Of a stretch of 64,000 nucleotides of DNA, positions 22,026 to 33,933 are shown piece after piece. The notes below the pieces were generated by a model that ran no database searches, was not told where the DNA came from, and worked only from the letters and a program-made list of their open reading frames with translations. Source of the stretch: Tremella fuciformis (lineage: Eukaryota; Basidiomycota; Tremellomycetes; Tremellales; Tremellaceae); the NCBI GenBank assembly GCA_032768795.1, contig CP136491.1, forward strand, positions 1,426,001 to 1,490,000, written 5' to 3'. The position numbers and the translations under genes are program-made. The first letter of the stretch is position 1. Each line of letters starts with the position of its first letter.

Positions 22026-24742
22026 ATGCTGCCAAGGTCGCTGCGGCTCGCGGAGGAGTTGCTGCACTCGCCATGCGCGGGTCCATCCCGTTTGTTCAGC
22101 CGCGCAGCTTCCACCCGCGCTGTCCTCGGATCGGCAAAAGTGCATCCTCCTCTTATTGTACGACAGCACATGAGCATCGTGCTGACCATAATCAGCCCTT
22201 TGCACACCCGAGAGTCATCCTGCGGCGTGGCTTCTTCAACAACTCTACGCCGCCGACAGCCGACCCCGACGCCCTCACCCCCTTCCAGACACGCATCGCC
22301 GCTCTCGAGACGGCGGCTCATACGCACAAAGAGGATGAGGCGTCGCAGATTGCCCTGCTGAGGGAGCTGCTGGAAGGAGGAGAAGTGCAGGGGCTGGCCA
22401 GATACTACGAAGCCATGGCGCTGGATCAGTCGGGGGCGGGCAGTAAAGCTTTGTTGAGCAGCTCGGAGGGGTTCAACCTCTACGCAGAAGCACTCGGGAA
22501 ATCGGGCAGACTGGGAGAGATCGCGACGGCGGTACGACGGCGGGATACGCTGCTCGCCAATCTGAACACATCGACAGCCAGCGTTCAACCCGCATCTGCA
22601 TCAGCCCCCCCGAGCGCGACTCTTCCCTCATCGCTTCCCGATCTCACCTCCCTCGCCAACTCGACCCAGACGACCGCTTCTTCAGTTCAATCCTCATCTA
22701 CTCCTGCGGAGTCCGCACCACAGCAAGCCTCTGCCGCATCTCCCCTGTCTGCGCTCGCTACCGCGGGCCAGGCTGGTACGCCCCTTTCTCCAATCTACGT
22801 GCAAATTGCGCCTGCAACCCCTCAGACCAACGCCTGGAAAGCCGTGCGATGGCTGGCAGGCATGGTACTCTGGATGTTCGTCCTGCTCACCGTCCTCGGG
22901 ATGGTCATGGAGAATACCGGGCTTCTCAAGGCAGGGCCCGGACCGATGGAATTCGAGCCTGAGGAAGGAAAGGTGGTGAAATTCAGTGATGTCCACGGAG
23001 TCGAGGAGGCCAAGGGTGTGAGTGGCTCGTCCCTCTCGCACTTTCAGCACCATCAGGAGGAAAGGCTACAGGCTGATGTAGCAGGAATTGGAGGAGATTG
23101 TCGAGTTCCTGCGAAATCCCGACAAATTCTCGAGTCTCGGTGGCAAGCTTCCGAAAGGCGTTCTCCTCACTGGCCCTCCTGGTACTGGAAAGACGATGCT
23201 GGCTCGTGCTGTTGCCGGCGAAGCTGGCGTACCATTCCTGTTCGCATCGGGCTCGAGCTTTGATGAGATGTTCGTCGGTGTTGGAGGTCAGGCTGCTGTC
23301 ATAGCGCGGGGTCTTCTTCTGACAGACAGCCAAGCGAGTCCGAGAGCTATTTGCGGCGGCACGGAAGAAGGCACCAGCCATCGTCTTCATTGACGAGCTG
23401 GACGCTATCGGCAGCAAACGCAGTGGCAAAGATCAAGTGCGATCCTAACGCTGAAGCCTACAGGTTGAGCTGACGCACGCCAGCATTACATGAAGCAGAC
23501 GCTCAACCAGCTGCTGGTCGAGTTGGACGGCTTTGAGCAGACAGAGGGAGTTATCATCATCGCCGCGACCAACTTTCCTGAGTCACTGGATAAGGCACTC
23601 ACACGTCCTGGACGATTTGACCGGCATGGTGGGTCTCGCATCTTGTGCGATGTGCCAACTCACACGCGCAGTCGTCGTTGGGCTCCCAGATGTGCGAGGC
23701 AGGATCGCGATTCTGCAGCATCACATGGGCGAAGTCTCTTTCGACGTCGAGGTCGACCCGAGCATCATTGCCAGGGGCTGCCCAGGCATGTCTGGGGCAG
23801 ATCTGCAGAATCTCGTCAATCAGGCGGCTGTCAAGGCATCGAGAGAAGGCGCTCCGAGCGTACAACTGAAGCACTTTGAATGGGCCAAGGATCGCATCCT
23901 CATGGGAGCCGAGCGCAAATCTCACTATGTGACGGAGGACTCCAAGCGAGCTACGGCGTACCACGAAGGCGGACATGCTCTTGTCGCCCTTCACACTCCC
24001 GGCGCCATGCCACTCCATAAAGTGTTAGTCCTGGTCTGCGCAGCGTTGTGTACAGGCTGAGAGTCAGCACAATCATGCCTCGTGGCCAGGCTCTTGGTAT
24101 TACCTTCCAGCTTCCCGAACAGGACAAGGGCAAGTCCAGTCTACTGAGTCGAAGCAGACTAGATTGACCAGTAGATTCGTACACTCGGAAAGAGTACAAG
24201 GCAATGATCGACGTGGCTCTCGGAGGACGGGCCGCGGAGGAGATGATATTCGGGGAGGATGATGTGACTTCCGGGTGTTCGAGCGACCTGCAGCGTGCAA
24301 CAGACGTGGCTGCGCGTATGATCAGGGTGAAGCTCGCTCTTCAGCATGTTCGCCGGGAGCTTACTGTCAGAGCTATGGGTTTAGTGACAAAGTGGGCCTG
24401 GTAGCTCATGGAGACGACGAGTCGGTGTATCTTTCTAGCAAGAAGAAGGACGAGATAGAGTCTGAGATCCGGTCGTAAGCACAGCAGCTGCATGTATGGT
24501 GACAGCGCTGACAATGTAGCTTCCTCGAGAACAGTATGTCTCGTGCTGCAGGTCTGTTGAAGAAGCACGAGTCGGAGCTGCATCGACTGGCCTCTGCTCT
24601 TGTCGAGTACGAGACTCTGTCGCTCGACGAAGTGAGACTGGTACTGGACGGCAAGAAGCTAGACAGGCCGACGACGGAGGGCGAACGTCTGGTCGGTGAG
24701 GAGGAGAGGGAGGGGAAGGGGCAGATCGTGGAGGGTATTTAG
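22026..24742 (+). CDS. YME1: Mitochondrial i-AAA protease (YME1/FtsH family)
   Basis: Ten exons give 766 residues. Exon 1 (22026–22157) codes a Met, Arg, Ser, Leu-rich presequence suited to mitochondrial import and joins exon 2 across a 38-base intron. An N-terminal helical domain and Ser/Ala-rich linker lead to one membrane span ([20 protein letters not shown]). The AAA module has GPPGTGKT (Walker A), [11 protein letters not shown] (Walker B), a second region of homology ending RPGRFDRHV, and the zinc protease HEGGH with the downstream Asp-containing region. One span with the protease facing the intermembrane space is the i-AAA arrangement, which degrades inner-membrane proteins. Intron 7 (24130–24174) starts GCAAGT and contains an in-frame stop. 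The family length around the junction is kept only if it is spliced as GC–AG. Confidence 0.9.
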
Positions 24743-24847
24743 CAGAGCAGAGCAGCCATCCAGATACTCCAGCATTGAACATATATGCATGGCGACGCGA
24801 CCTTGGCAATACAACATGTAGAGGGAAAGGACAACCAGAGCGACTTC

Positions 24848-25560
24848 TCAGCTGCTGGCATCGAGCTGCTTGATGTGTTTCTCCACAAACTTGGTGTGAC
24901 CACTATGCGAATGAGCCATCGCGTCCCTTTGGCGTGACTCACTGCATATTGAGGTTGTCGGTATATACACCCTTGACGATCCCAGCCGCATCGATGAAGA
25001 ACGTCGACCTCCCTGCGCGCATCAGCCCCTCAACCCGCGTGATGAGAGCAGAGCGAGACGCACCGGGAACCATGCCGAAGAATGCCCTGTTGAGGCCGTA
25101 CGCCCTCGCCGCGTCGCCCTTGGCGTCCGACAAGAGCGTAAACGGGAGGTTCTGCTTGTCCGCAAAGCTCTGCTGCTTCGCCGTGGGGTCTGCGGTCAGC
25201 CATACCTCGCCTGGCCAGGAAAGGAGCCCGTGGCCGACGCACCGGCGCTGATCCCGATGATGGCCACCTCGGGGTGTCGCGTGAATGCGGGGTTCGCCTT
25301 GGCCGCATCCCGCAAGGAGCACGCCTCGATCGTGCAGCCCATACTGCCGCTCTGGGGAAACTACGGTGGGTCAGCTCGCCATCGGCGCCGCGCCCTGCGG
25401 CTCACGAAGAAGAGGACCACCGGCTGAAGGCGCATCAGCTCGCTTGTCAGCGTCATCGACGACTCGCCTGCTTGCCTATGGGCACGGTGAACGGGTCGCC
25501 GTTGGGTATCCCGGGCAGGGTGAGGGGCGGGGCGGGCTTGTCGAGGATATCTTTGCTCAT
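24848..25560 (-). CDS. Peroxiredoxin, BCP/PrxQ type
   Basis: About six short exons from the ATG at 25560 to a TGA at 24848. The product begins MSKDILDKPAPPLTLPG and contains PVVLFFFPQSGSMGCTIEACSLRDA. The Cys of GCT is the peroxidatic residue, and a second Cys five residues later is the resolving one, which is the PrxQ/BCP layout. GISADP, NLPFTLLSD, RSTFFIDAAGIV and a terminal HTKFVEKHIKQL fit the thioredoxin-like fold. It reduces peroxides using thioredoxin; PrxQ-type fungal enzymes may be nuclear or cytosolic. Exon 2 is only 18 bases (25406–25423). The first intron (25424–25467) starts GCGAGT, a GC donor. It lies just downstream of HGH1 on the same strand, with 134 bases between. Confidence 0.82.
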
Positions 25561-25694
25561 TACGGCTGCTGTACAGAGAAGAAAAGGAGAAGAAACAATC
25601 GAACGACATACACTGGTCGAATTCAGACTGAAGTCTCCAGGAAACGGGCTCTCGGCGACCGGGGCGAAATGCTTGCAACTGGAGCTACAACGCA

Positions 25695-27318
25695 CTACAC
25701 CTCGATAACGTCCATCTCTCCGAGATCCTCCTCTTCCTGCTCCTCTTTGGCAGCCCCTGCCCCTTGAGACAGGACCAGCTCGCTGACCTCTTCCCTCTTG
25801 GTCTCGTGGCTCTCCTCGCCGTGGATGAGCGAGACAAGCCGTTCGATAGCTTCCTTGATCTGCTGATCCGCCTCGACCTTGTGCGCTTCCCGTACCACGA
25901 GGTATGCGCCGCGCTGTCTCATCGCTTCCCGCCCCGTGAAAGCTGCGCATCAGCATGCAGATGAAGCCCTTGATCTAGTGCCCACTCGTGGCTAAAAGCA
26001 GCAATATCTCCACACACATCATCCGTAGTACGGTGTCTCGTTCTCGCTGCTTTGTCGGAGGCTGGAATTGGAGGATCGTCGGCAGTTGATCCATTTCATC
26101 GATATCGTACTCCTCCGGCCCCATTAGTGGACTGAGCACCCAAGGCAGGACGTCGACGCCTTTTACCATCCTATCCGGCTCCGAGGGCAATCTGACGCGA
26201 TCGTCTTCCCCGTCAGCTCATGCTCCACAGGCGGCTTAGGCTCACGTTCACTGGCCAGAAGCCATCCGTGGCTACCTCGATCCATGGCACAGTTCTTGAT
26301 ACAGCCGAGGGCCCCGCCTCGACGGATCGTATCGGGATGTTCTGTATACACGACGATTTTGGCCAGGAGCGGCTCATCAGATTCCGAAGGTGCGGATGAG
26401 GAGGCATCTGGGAAGGGTGGGCGGGGGACAAGCAGGAGAGAGCGGGTCGCCGGTGCCTGCATGTCAGCCAAATGTCCAGAAAAGTTCACTCGTGGTCTCA
26501 CCATAGAAATGTTCGCAAAGACTGATGCAAGGAAGTGGCATTCTCCTTTCCGTTTGCCTTTGCTGTCCCTCACGCCTTCCCCTGCGCCATCCTCGAACGC
26601 CTGCACCAGGGCTCGCACGGCTTCGATATCTGTCTCTTCCTCCTGTCCCACATCGGTGTTGAGCCTCCCAATCATGGGACCCCAGTAGTCCGGATGCGTG
26701 GTGGACGAGGCGGAGGCGCATGCGGGAAAGAAATATGGAGGGTAGTGCTTCGATTTAGGTAGTCTCGCGATGGGGATCTGCAGAGCCGCGATGTGGGGGA
26801 GCAGTGTGGGGTGCGAGGTGATATTGGAGAGGAGCATCGACGTGAGAGGCGAAAGAGGCGAGGTCGTGTTCTCCTCATCAGCCCAGTTCCAAGCATATCG
26901 AGATTGAGCCTTACCGCAGTGTAAGATACCAGCCATATCAAGTAGTCCTTGTCCACCATGTGCTTCGCAGCCGCCAGCGTGTCCGAGAGATTGATCAGCC
27001 CCGACAGGGCATCGTGCGCGATGAGCTGGGAGTGAGCATACCGGGCTTGTGGGCCGAGGGCAGACCCACGGCTTGGTCACGACACAAGTTGCAGAGATCC
27101 TTGATTGCCTTGATCTTAACTTCGTCTTGTTCAGAGGCCGGACCGCGTTTCTGAGGTACAAGACCGCCACCGGTTTGGCCGGCCAGGGGAGAGGGGAGGA
27201 AGATGTGCCTCTCTGGGTCTGACTTGGCTGTATGTCCGAGTAGGTTCTGAAGAGCCAGATGCCTCGCTGAGGGGTTTGGCGAGTCCAGGAACTGGAAAAG
27301 CTCTGTCAAGCCCGACAT
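25695..27318 (-). CDS. HGH1: HGH1 (FAM203), eEF2 folding factor
   Basis: Six exons from MSGLTELFQFLDSPNPSARHLALQNLLGH to a Glu/Asp-rich end. Internal landmarks are LIAHDALSGLINLSD, IKNCAMDRGSHGWLLASE, VLPWVLSPLMGPEEYD, LPTILQFQPPTKQRE and RGAYLVVREAHKVEADQQ. These match the order in HGH1, an armadillo-like protein that works with the TRiC chaperonin to fold translation elongation factor 2. An acceptor AAG placed at the fourth junction restores a DRVRLPSEPDR segment. The gene is divergent from RAE1, with about 290 bases between the start codons. Confidence 0.85.
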
Positions 27319-27606
27319 TTTGATAGAGAACTGTGGTGTCGATTAACAACCACCCAAAGATGGAACTTTTACTTCATCACCGATCAGCTTTCCCACGGTG
27401 CCTCGAACTCTGTCACCAGACGTGCTTGAGGTCGCCGCTCTCCATGTCTCTTCGTCAACCTTCGCCTGTGACTGTCAACATCGAGCAGCTCGACTTGCTA
27501 TAACCTTGTGGCAGAGCCCAAAGCCTCCGCTCTTTGGGTCTTTTGTAACGGCTCTCCCCTGTCGGCCTCGATCACTCTCAATCGTTATTCCTGATCGCCA
27601 TCCATA

Positions 27607-29102
27607 ATGCTGTCCACCTTTCGACCACCACAGAAGGATATCGAGCTCCCGCAACCGCCTAGTGACTCGGTATCAAAGCTCGACTTCTCGCCGACCCAGG
27701 ATATCCTTGCAGTCGGAAGCTGGGACAATAATGTCAGTTCCTCACCTCAACACTTTCTCGCTTGCCACCGGTCTCTCTGCCGTAGCACCAGCTGATGCTC
27801 AGGTTCGCCTATACAACGTCAACTCGCAGGGCCAATCAGAGCCCAAGGCGATGTACAGCCATGATGCCCCGGTCCTCGACCTCTGCTGGTCCAAGGACGG
27901 CATGTTCTGCTTCTCTGGGGGCTGTGACAACGCGGGGAGGATGTACGACTTGAACACGGGCAGCTCGCAGCAGGTCGCCGTTCACGATGCCCCGATAAAA
28001 TGCGTGAGATTCGTAGAGGTCAGCGGACAGGGCATGTTGGCGACCGCAGGATGGGACAAGAAGTTGAAGGTAGCTTGTCCTTCCTCGGTACGGACGCTAG
28101 CTGATCACGTAGTATTGGGATATGCGATCACAAGCACCGGTGGCGACAATCGATTTGACGGACCGAGCTACGTCGATGGACACGGCAGGAAGAATGCTTG
28201 TACGCCGAAGCGAGAGTGGCTGTCCTGGTGCTGACGAGCCAGGTCGTTGCTACAGGCGATCGAAAGACGCACGTCTACAACCTCGACGCGCCACAAAAAG
28301 CGTTCAAGGTGAGCACGAACCGCGCTGGAAGCTTGAAAACTGAGCACACCAGTCCACCGAGTCCCCGTTGAAGTGGCAAACACGTGTCGTCAGCTGTTTC
28401 CCGACAGGCGACGCCTACGCCATTGGCAGTATTGAGGGTCGAGTTGGTATTCAGTGCGTGTCCTGGTCCCGCAAGGGAGCGTGCTGACAGCCGATAGATA
28501 TCCAGAGGACTCAACAGACAAGTCAGTCTCGGTCAATCTTGAGCTGGATTGTCAGCTGATTGGCCCAGAAAGAATTACTCGTTCAAATGTCATCGCTACG
28601 ACATCGCCCCTGGGACCATGCCAGGGACACCGGCAGTCTCAGGCTCGCAACACGTCTTTGCCGTGAATGATATCACCTTCCACAAAGTTGAAGGGACCTT
28701 TTGCACGGCTGGTGCGGATGGAAGCATGACATTCTGGGACGGTATTGCTCGGACCAAGTTGAAGCGTGAGTCAGCGGTCCACTCTCCACCGAGCATGAGA
28801 ACCCACCGCTGATTGCGCAGCATATAGCCTGAAGGACCTCAACAACGGCGATGCAGATACCCGACCGCCTCAGTGGGGTCTGTCCATGGTGTCCACCGCC
28901 TTCAATCGAGATCATTCTATCCTTGCTTAGTGAGTAACTCACACTCGCTTGGCAAATGCTTCGGATGTTGAAACCCAGCGCACTCTCGTATGATTGGTCG
29001 AAGGGTCATGGTGGCGTCCCGCCAGCGGGACAAGTCGCCACCAAAATCATGCTCCATCCTGTCGTCAAGGAAGAAGTGGCCAAGAAACCACCGAAGAAGT
29101 AG
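27607..29102 (+). CDS. RAE1: mRNA export factor RAE1/GLE2
   Basis: Eight exons of WD40 repeats: [79 protein letters not shown], then [33 protein letters not shown] and a final SYDWSKGH. These are the diagnostic blocks of RAE1/GLE2, a nuclear-pore-associated propeller that binds Nup98-type GLEBS motifs and supports mRNA export. The protein ends in a Lys/Pro tail. All introns are GT–AG with CTGAT/CTGAC branch motifs. Confidence 0.92.
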
Positions 29103-29918
29103 ATCGACATACGGTGCGCACCGAGTTCAGCGATACCTATTTATGGCGGACGAACCTTGACAGCATCCGCTGCAATTACACGAGAAGTGAAACGACGACC
29201 ACACTGGCCATTTTGCATGACGCACGACGGATTTCCGGGTTTCCGTAGTGATACCGCCTCACCGGTATATGACGCATGCATCTCATTTCGCATCGACGTC
29301 GGAGTATCATTTCTCATCCAGTCGGTGAGTGTGTGGGAATTCGCTCATCATTACCGAGCGACCAGTGGGGTATGATGAAGCCGTGGAACCCGCTGGCCTT
29401 TTGAGGGGCCGCATACGGGTATGACGGCTTGGTTCTGTGGGGTGGATCGTCTTGAGAAGTTGTTTCGTCGTCGAAACACGTAGTCGAGTCGCGAGAGAGG
29501 GAGCGAGCCCGGTCGGCCTGCACCCAGACGATCCTTTCTGAGGGTCCACGTAAAGGATGGCCCGCAGTTGGCGCGAGACGACCCACTCCCTCTGTCTCTC
29601 ACACACCAAGAACCCCATCTTTCACTACCCGCAGGACAAGGCGAGACGCACAGAGAAGCAGCGGGGCGCACAGCGCACGACGAAGCCCCCGGTCCTACAA
29701 TCTCATCCCAAACCCCTCTCTTTGCCCCTTGCGTCGCTCATTTTCCAGCGGTATATTGCGCTGCATCCCTTCTGCCAGACCGTGCGACCCGACCCTGCTC
29801 GGGGTCTGCTTTGTCCCCTCACACCCCGTCCATTTTCGTTCGCCCCCTTGCCGTAGCCCCAGACTCGCTCCTCGCTCCTCGCTTTCCGTCGCTCGGAGCT
29901 CTCACACGCAGGGGTGAG
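29103..29918. other. Intergenic gap, about 815 bases
   Basis: The sequence becomes C/T-rich after 29570. The frame coding the next gene is open from 29568, but the predicted residues there are low-complexity Pro/His/Leu with no domain, so I treat it as 5' leader. Nothing else is supported. Confidence 0.45.
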
Positions 29919-31213
29919 ATGGCCTGCCCCGACCCGGCCTTCCACGGTGTCGCCACGGCCACACCGAGGGTTCGCAAGTCCGCCAGCGGAGAAGGGGACG
30001 CGGACGAGCGGGCCGAGCGAGAGGGGTATATAAGAGCCTGGCGCCAGCGTTTCTCTGACAGCCTCATTGCGAACCGCCCGCCGCTCGTCGTTTTTCCTGC
30101 TCGCGCGTCCAGCTCGACGGCCCGTACCCCTCCCACGGCCACACAAACCCAGACGCAGACGCAGACCCAGCCGGTCCCGACCCGACCACAGCTATCGTCT
30201 GCACCGCTGACGAGGGCAGCACAGCTTGCCATCTCTCCCACGGCGAAACCGTTTGTCCCGTCCTCCTTCAGGTCGGTGGCCTGCCACGCTTCTCGCGCCT
30301 TGGGCCGCGACAACGAAGGTCTCGACACGATGACAGATGAGTCGCCCACGCATGAGAGTGAGCAGGAGGACATTGTGGCAGGTTTCCTCAAGCGACTGGT
30401 CAATTCCCGCGTGAGCTTTTCGTCGATCGGCATGATTGATGCAGCGTCCGCTGAGCATCAGGTCAGGTATGTCGGCATATACTCTCCCGGCGACTTCCAT
30501 TTGGACACGTACCGGGTGGTCGTGCCGTCTGTCGAGAACAGGCGCGGGCGAGGCTACGCCGGGGTACGAGAGGAGGTCTTGCTCGAAACCGAAGAGAGAA
30601 AGGACATCGACATGCTTGTGGCTTTGATCAAGGACCTTGTGAGTGTTCTCCTCTTCAGCACATTCAAACAATGCTGAGCATATGTCAGGAAAACACGGCC
30701 AACGGCCCGTTGGCCATACGCCACATCCTCAACCCCAAGCAGGGGAAAGATGAGGGTCTGAGACTCGTCTGGCCCCGTCGCAAGAAGCGAGCCTTGCCCG
30801 CCGACTCTCCCCAGTCGCCTGGTGCTCCCCCTACGCCAGAGTCCAGGCCAGCCTCGTACGTCGATGACGCGGTGGACACCAAGGTCTCCGAGGCAGACAC
30901 CAAGGGGGCTGCGGAGATGGGCGATTGGGAGCGGAGGGACAGGCTGATCCGTGCCGGGAAGACGGTCTATGCTGAGCAAGACGAGTACGGCTGGAAACCC
31001 GACCTCAAGATGGGCTTCATGTCCGGCATGACCTCGCCCGTGCCCTTTGGCGACCGCATGTCGCCTGATGGCGGTGGCCACATGACGCCTGTGACGCTCA
31101 TGATCCCGGTCTATGTGCCGGGTTTGTGCGTCGCCAACCATCAGGGAGATAACGACGAGATCAGTCCGATCAATACATCGCCACTGTCCATCGAATGGCC
31201 GAGGTTGAGTTAG
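29919..31213 (+). CDS. Unknown protein, two exons
   Basis: Exons 29919–30638 and 30689–31213 (intron GTGAGT…CAG) give up to 414 residues. The N-terminal part is Ser/Thr/Pro-rich with a TQTQTQTQ run from a CAGACG hexamer repeat at 30150–30170. A structured segment follows: DIVAGFLKRLVNSRVSFSSIG, then VRYVGIYSPGDFHLDTYRVVVP and EERKDIDMLVALIKDL across the junction. The C-terminal half has a GWKPDLKMGFMSGMTSPVPFGD segment. I do not recognise the family. A TATAAG-like sequence inside the reading frame (30027–30034) raises the possibility that translation begins at the in-frame Met at 30330. Confidence 0.55.
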
Positions 31214-31361
31214 ACCTTCTGTATCATGCACCGCAACGGATTTTGGCCATGGATTTTGATTGATTTGTAGAATATGAGGTCCTACTCCCATTTTGACATC
31301 GGTTTCAGAAGGTATTGTGTCATGCATGTTGGGCAGACCGTCCGGGATCGGCTGATCGAGC

Positions 31362-32533
31362 CTAGAGCTTGCCTGTTTGGTATCGCCACCAGATCGACGG
31401 GGCGAGGCGCCAGTCGGGGCGTTGTAGATCCGGATGGAAGACGTCAAAATCGTGCGTCTCGAGTCGCTTCAGATATGCCTCGGACGGTACCTCCTGATCA
31501 GCTCGTTCGTACGAGCAGAAATGTCACAGCCCACCGCCTGAAGGAACAGCGGCATTGCTTCCTTCGGTACCACCTTGCCGTCCGTCTTCTTCAGGTCTCT
31601 GCGCGCAGTGATGAGCTCGTCCATGCCCCGCGTGCCGATCTCATAGCACGCATCCCTCAATCCTTTGGCCTCGGCACCTTTCCGGTACACCTCTTCCTCG
31701 ACAATGTTGTGCTTTTCCGAGACATCAAGCGGTATATTGAGCTTCTTGCTACCAACCATGATAGGGAGGTTGCGTAGTAATGATACAGTAGTGAGGAGCT
31801 GGGAGATGTGTGAGAGTGTATGGGAGATGTGAGAATTTTCTGGGTGCGTGGGCGCAAGTAGAATGGGCAGCGGGCCGAGCAGAAGAGCCGAGGACAGCGG
31901 GGAATAGGTAGCGAGGTGCTGCTCGAGCGTCGGAGATGCCGGTGGTTGGGCGAGATTTTTCGACTGTCATCATGAGCTACGATCGTGCGCGACGACACGA
32001 TCTTACCCGGACATCGATCATCTGGGACAGGTAGTACTTCTGTACGGGTCTATGTCGTCGTAGATCGTCCAGCAACACCGCAACTGGATGTTGAGGGACG
32101 GCCGGTGCTGCCGTTGCTCCATCTCCACCCTTTGCAAAGATGGCCTTGAGTGCATCTCGCCAGAACTGGAATCGTATTGCAGCTAGAGCAGGCTGCGTCA
32201 CGGTTGAGGAGATGAGGTGGAGTTCGAGCTGGTTATAAGCTCCTCTGCCCGCCGAGCACGCTATTGGATGCTCACGTTGAAGGCCCGCCAAGCGAGGTAC
32301 CAAGCCTTCTCCCTTCTCGGCCAGAAGTAGCTGCACAGCCATGACTCGGGATCGAGGCGCTGTACCAGCGACGAGCAATATGCGAGTGGATCTTGGGGAC
32401 CACCAGAGGACGAGGGGACGTTGAGGGAAGGTCTGCTCGAGGTGGACGCGTGGCGGTGGGCGGCAACGCACCGAAGGGAGTGGCGGCAGGTCGAAGAGCG
32501 CCAGAAACTCAAGGTTGAGAGAGTGCTGGACAT
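31362..32533 (-). CDS. NDUFAF6-like squalene/phytoene synthase-fold protein
   Basis: Four exons (32533–32276, 32228–32007, 31963–31535, 31493–31362) give 346 residues. An Arg/Ser-rich, probably mitochondrial presequence comes first. Then DPLAYCSSLVQRLDPESWLCSYFWP and AFNLELHLISSTVTQPALAAIRFQFWRDALKAIF appear, followed by IPLDVSEKHNIVEEEVYR, GLRDACYEIGTRGMDELITAR and a terminal YLKRLETHDFDVFHPDLQRPDW…W. This is the pattern of NDUFAF6, an assembly factor of respiratory complex I with a degenerate isoprenoid-synthase fold. Here the helix that would carry the first Asp-rich motif reads FQFWRDALKAIF, so a catalytic role is doubtful. Splice phases are consistent throughout. Confidence 0.8.
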
Positions 32534-32814
32534 TATGCAGCGAAATGACGACGATGATGCTGAGCCAAACATGGGTTTGGTTATTCGTCGATGAGGTGCA
32601 TGCGATGGGGCTGATGTGGTAAAAATTGCATCAAAATTGACATTACTGATACCGATAAGATAAGGAGATGGAGAGGCCAAGAGGCAGACAGGCTAAGACA
32701 ACCCCTCGCATGGACAGTGTAGTAACGCTCAGCTACATGCAACACCAGACTCGGCCTTCTGAGAGCGTGCTCTTATGCGCATCAGTAGCCCGCGTGTGCC
32801 GAAGCAGACTCACG

Positions 32815-33663
32815 CTACTCGACCTGGGCGTGGCTGAAGATCGGGGAGTCGCTGAGAGTCAGCTGGAGGTGACCAAGCAATCGATGATCGACCAACGCCA
32901 GGCCCGCGCTCCTGTAGCGTTCTGCAATGGGGAGAGCTAGGACAACTTTGAGTGTTGCAAGCGAGTCGGCCTCGAAGTCGGAAGCGATGTTTCTGACACG
33001 ACAAGGCATGTTGTACAGCGTGACAGTCCTTTCCGGTGCGAAGTGGGAATAGTCGTAGCTGTGAGTGATCGGTCCGGTGGCTGGAACGACCTGGTCAATG
33101 TATTCGGCGAAGGGCTCGCCGCTTAGGACCCTGTCAAGTGAAGTGGGCGGCCGGTCCGTGCCGTTAGCGTACAGCGTCAAGCTCGCTTTATGATGCAGTA
33201 GACCGTGATGAACGGACGAAAGATCTGATGAAGGAGGCCCGACTATCGAGTACATTTCATGCTGCGGCCACGGTACGTTTTCTTGTGCTGAATCGAAGAT
33301 CATTGTGTCCTGCAGACGGATGCTGGCGAAGACAAATGCGACCGGCTTAAAGCCGCCCTCGGGGAGTACTGTCCGCTCGGTGTACCATGACAATTCGTGA
33401 AGGAGGGCCTTTGACTCTGTCTGGTAAAGTTCGAACGTCGCACAGTCCAGAGGTTTGATTGCGGAATCCGGCTTGACAGTCGGCACATTGTGACGACGAT
33501 ACTGCCAGGATTCCCGCGAACAGAGAGTGCGCCAAGTGAGGGTGTCATCCTCATTGAGGGGGAAGCGCTGACACATAGGGCAAGTGCCAATCGCCCAGCG
33601 ATGGAGCAAGATAAGTAAAGGGCGGCATAATCGCTCGCTCCAGCTGGTGCCAAGAATGATAGG
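32815..33663 (-). CDS. Unknown protein, 5' end unresolved
   Basis: A long exon codes an ordered-looking protein. It runs from CPMCQRFPLNEDD through FKPVAFVFASIRLQDTMIF, MYSIVGPPSSDLSSVHHG, LYANGTDRPP and DYSHFAPERTVTLYNMPCRV to a stop at 32815. No introns are needed within it. No ATG begins this frame; it is open upstream to a possible acceptor (TTCTTCAG) at about 33664, so a short first exon is missing from my model. I recognise no family. The alternating hydrophobic and polar pattern suggests a beta-rich, perhaps lumenal domain. Confidence 0.5.
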   Translation of the reverse strand, partial: PIILGTSWSERLCRPLLILLHRWAIGTCPMCQRFPLNEDDTLTWRTLCSRESWQYRRHNVPTVKPDSAIKPLDCATFELYQTESKALLHELSWYTERTVLPEGGFKPVAFVFASIRLQDTMIFDSAQENVPWPQHEMYSIVGPPSSDLSSVHHGLLHHKASLTLYANGTDRPPTSLDRVLSGEPFAEYIDQVVPATGPITHSYDYSHFAPERTVTLYNMPCRVRNIASDFEADSLATLKVVLALPIAERYRSAGLALVDHRLLGHLQLTLSDSPIFSHAQVE

Positions 33664-33933
33664 CTGAAGAACAAGGTGAGAGCCGGGGTCCCCTGGATTT
33701 TATAGTTCTCGCCACTTCGCCCAACAGCTCTGCGAAGCCACTCGCACAAAGGATAGAAAACGATGGGCGATTGTTCATAGGCTCACGGGTAATGGTCATA
33801 CCTCGTTTTACCAACAATTTGGATTCCAGCTGTCCCACTGGATGTGAAGAAGGCTGCCGGCAAGGACATTGCCTCTTCGGCCAATGCAAAGAGGGTCATG
33901 GCCGTAAAAAGTAGGCTCGGGGCGGCTGCCTGC

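Noticed and set aside
21728..22588. A 286-residue leftward reading frame
   Set aside because: It overlaps the presequence and N-terminal domain of the i-AAA protease in antisense and has no domain.
29568..29918. N-terminal extension of the unknown gene
   Set aside because: Pro/His/Leu-rich translation without motifs and pyrimidine-rich sequence suggest a 5' leader; the ATG at 29919 was preferred.
30150..30170. CAGACG hexamer run as a regulatory repeat
   Set aside because: It lies in frame and codes a TQTQ run inside a low-complexity region; a coding microsatellite is the simpler reading.
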